Source of the DNA: Acidobacteriota bacterium
GTDB lineage: Bacteria > Acidobacteriota > Aminicenantia > UBA2199
Assembly (NCBI GenBank): GCA_021817755.1
Contig: JAKAGC010000125.1
Coordinates: forward strand, 1 to 8,718
Direction: 5' to 3'
Length of the DNA stretch: 8,718 nucleotides
This document shows, piece after piece, positions 8,233 to 8,718 of the stretch. The position numbers and the translations under genes are program-made. Position 1 is the stretch's first letter. Each line of letters starts with the position of its first letter. A model generated the notes under the pieces. It searched no databases. It saw nothing but the letters and a program-made list of their open reading frames with translations, and had not been told where the DNA came from.

Positions 8233-8241
8233 AAAGGAGGT
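8233..8241 (+). promoter_or_regulatory. Strongest ribosome binding site of the operon, ahead of the small protein
   Basis: AAAGGAGGT lies four bases before the ATG at 8246, an almost complete complement of the 16S rRNA tail. It predicts that the last, small protein is made in excess over the poorly initiated CHAT protease just upstream. Confidence 0.8.
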
Positions 8242-8245
8242 CAAA

Positions 8246-8491
8246 ATGGCACACCAGTACAAAATGATCCAAGTACCACCTGCTATTCGTATAAAAGCTA
8301 AAGATTATCAAGGTGGTGAAGCCGCAGCATACCTTGAAGAAATTGTAAATGAGCAGGCTAGAAATGGATGGGAATTTTTTAGAGTCGATACAATCGGAGT
8401 TAGAAGCGATCCGGGATGTCTTGGTGCCATCTTCGGGCAAAAATCCGTTATGCTTGATTATTATGTCATAACATTCCGAAAAGAAAATTGA
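8246..8491 (+). CDS. Small DUF4177-like protein, function unknown
   Basis: An 81-residue protein supported by the best ribosome binding site in the window, its position 23 bases after the CHAT gene, and the terminator just behind it. Visible features are a first strand YKMIQVPP (5-12), a helix EAAAYLEEIVNEQARNG (25-41), a GWEFFRVDTIGV strand (41-52), a loop PGCLGAIFG (56-64) with the only cysteine, and a final strand DYYVITFRK (71-79). The order strand, helix, GWE strand, strand is that of small DUF4177-type proteins, which have no established function; this match is from pattern memory. There is no signal peptide or membrane helix, so it is not a lytic peptide or gasdermin. In context it could be a substrate of the radical SAM/ATP-grasp pair, a target or inhibitor of the CHAT protease, or an adaptor for the ATPases. 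All three are inference. Confidence 0.8.
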   Translation: MAHQYKMIQVPPAIRIKAKDYQGGEAAAYLEEIVNEQARNGWEFFRVDTIGVRSDPGCLGAIFGQKSVMLDYYVITFRKEN

Positions 8492-8521
8492 TACCAATTC
8501 TTAAACTTAAAGTATTTAAAC

Positions 8522-8553
8522 AATAAAGGGTTATCGCGAGATAGCCCTTTATT
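8522..8553 (+). terminator. Intrinsic terminator closing the operon
   Basis: A 14-base-pair hairpin with one G-U pair, AATAAAGGGTTATC against GATAGCCCTTTATT, capped by the tetraloop GCGA (GNRA type). It starts 31 bases after the last stop codon. The downstream side is T-rich (TTTATTT, then TTTTT at 8561-8565) rather than one clean T run. The flank on the other strand is also T-rich, so it could work in both directions. Confidence 0.8.
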
Positions 8554-8718
8554 TAAAAGATTTTTCCTATCTCTATTAAAAAAACACTTTTCAATATTTC
8601 CAAATTGTTAAGATTTTCTTTTATATATTTATGAAAATTAATTTTATGAAGAATAGAATAAAAAAATGATAAAATACTAAAATTTCAAACTATACAAAAC
8701 ATTCTTGTAATATTTCTT
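8554..8718. other. AT-rich non-coding stretch after the terminator
   Basis: Very AT-rich sequence with no credible gene on either strand, no tRNA-like fold and no convincing promoter. A 12-codon frame at 8631-8669 lacks a ribosome binding site. It probably belongs to the intergenic region before the next transcription unit. Confidence 0.6.

Noticed and set aside
8246..8491. Small protein as a bacterial gasdermin or lytic effector for the CHAT protease
   Set aside because: Far too short for a gasdermin, with no membrane helix or amphipathic pore-forming pattern; the fold pattern is DUF4177-like.
8144..8497. Minus-strand open frame of 117 codons covering the small gene
   Set aside because: It is antisense to a well-supported gene with a strong ribosome binding site; its hydrophobic Phe/Leu/Tyr-rich translation is what AT-rich antisense sequence gives.
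8605..8629. Possible promoter, TTGTTA followed by TATATT
   Set aside because: The spacing is only 13 bases or less where about 17 is expected, and such hexamers are common by chance in this AT-rich stretch.
8631..8669. Short open frame of 12 codons after the terminator
   Set aside because: No ribosome binding site, Lys/Asn-rich as expected from random AT-rich DNA, and too short to support.

Overview
The window holds one compact, AT-rich operon read entirely on the + strand: six genes with gaps of 2 to 23 bases, closed by a clear intrinsic terminator. Base composition is roughly one third GC by eye. Strong Shine-Dalgarno sequences precede most starts, so this is a bacterium that relies on SD-led initiation, which argues against typical Bacteroidetes. 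Nothing here fixes the phylum. None of the six proteins shows a signal peptide or membrane segment, so all are predicted to be cytosolic.

Layout, left to right. (1) Bases 1-2211: the 3' part of a large signalling ATPase whose reading frame is open to the left edge. It has beta-propeller-like repeats, a coiled coil, a beta-sandwich and a STAND-type P-loop ATPase. (2) 2216-4633: a second STAND-like ATPase fused to a calcineurin-type metallophosphoesterase domain that has lost several metal ligands. (3) 4636-5712: a radical SAM enzyme. (4) 5733-7052: an ATP-grasp ligase. (5) 7059-8222: leucine-rich repeats followed by a CHAT (caspase-like) protease domain with a visible His/Cys dyad. (6) 8246-8491: an 81-residue protein resembling the DUF4177 type, behind the strongest ribosome binding site of the window. 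A hairpin terminator lies at 8522-8553, and the last 165 bases are AT-rich and apparently non-coding.

How they may work together (inference). STAND ATPases with propeller or LRR sensors and CHAT proteases are the recognised building blocks of NTP-dependent bacterial conflict and immunity systems. The unusual part is the radical SAM plus ATP-grasp pair, which suggests enzymatic modification of a peptide, protein or small metabolite inside such a system. A plausible model is that the two ATPases sense and gate a signal, the radical SAM/ATP-grasp pair makes or marks a substrate (perhaps the small sixth protein), and the CHAT protease is the executioner or processing enzyme. I do not recognise this gene combination as a named system. 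The promoter and the start of gene 1 lie left of the window.
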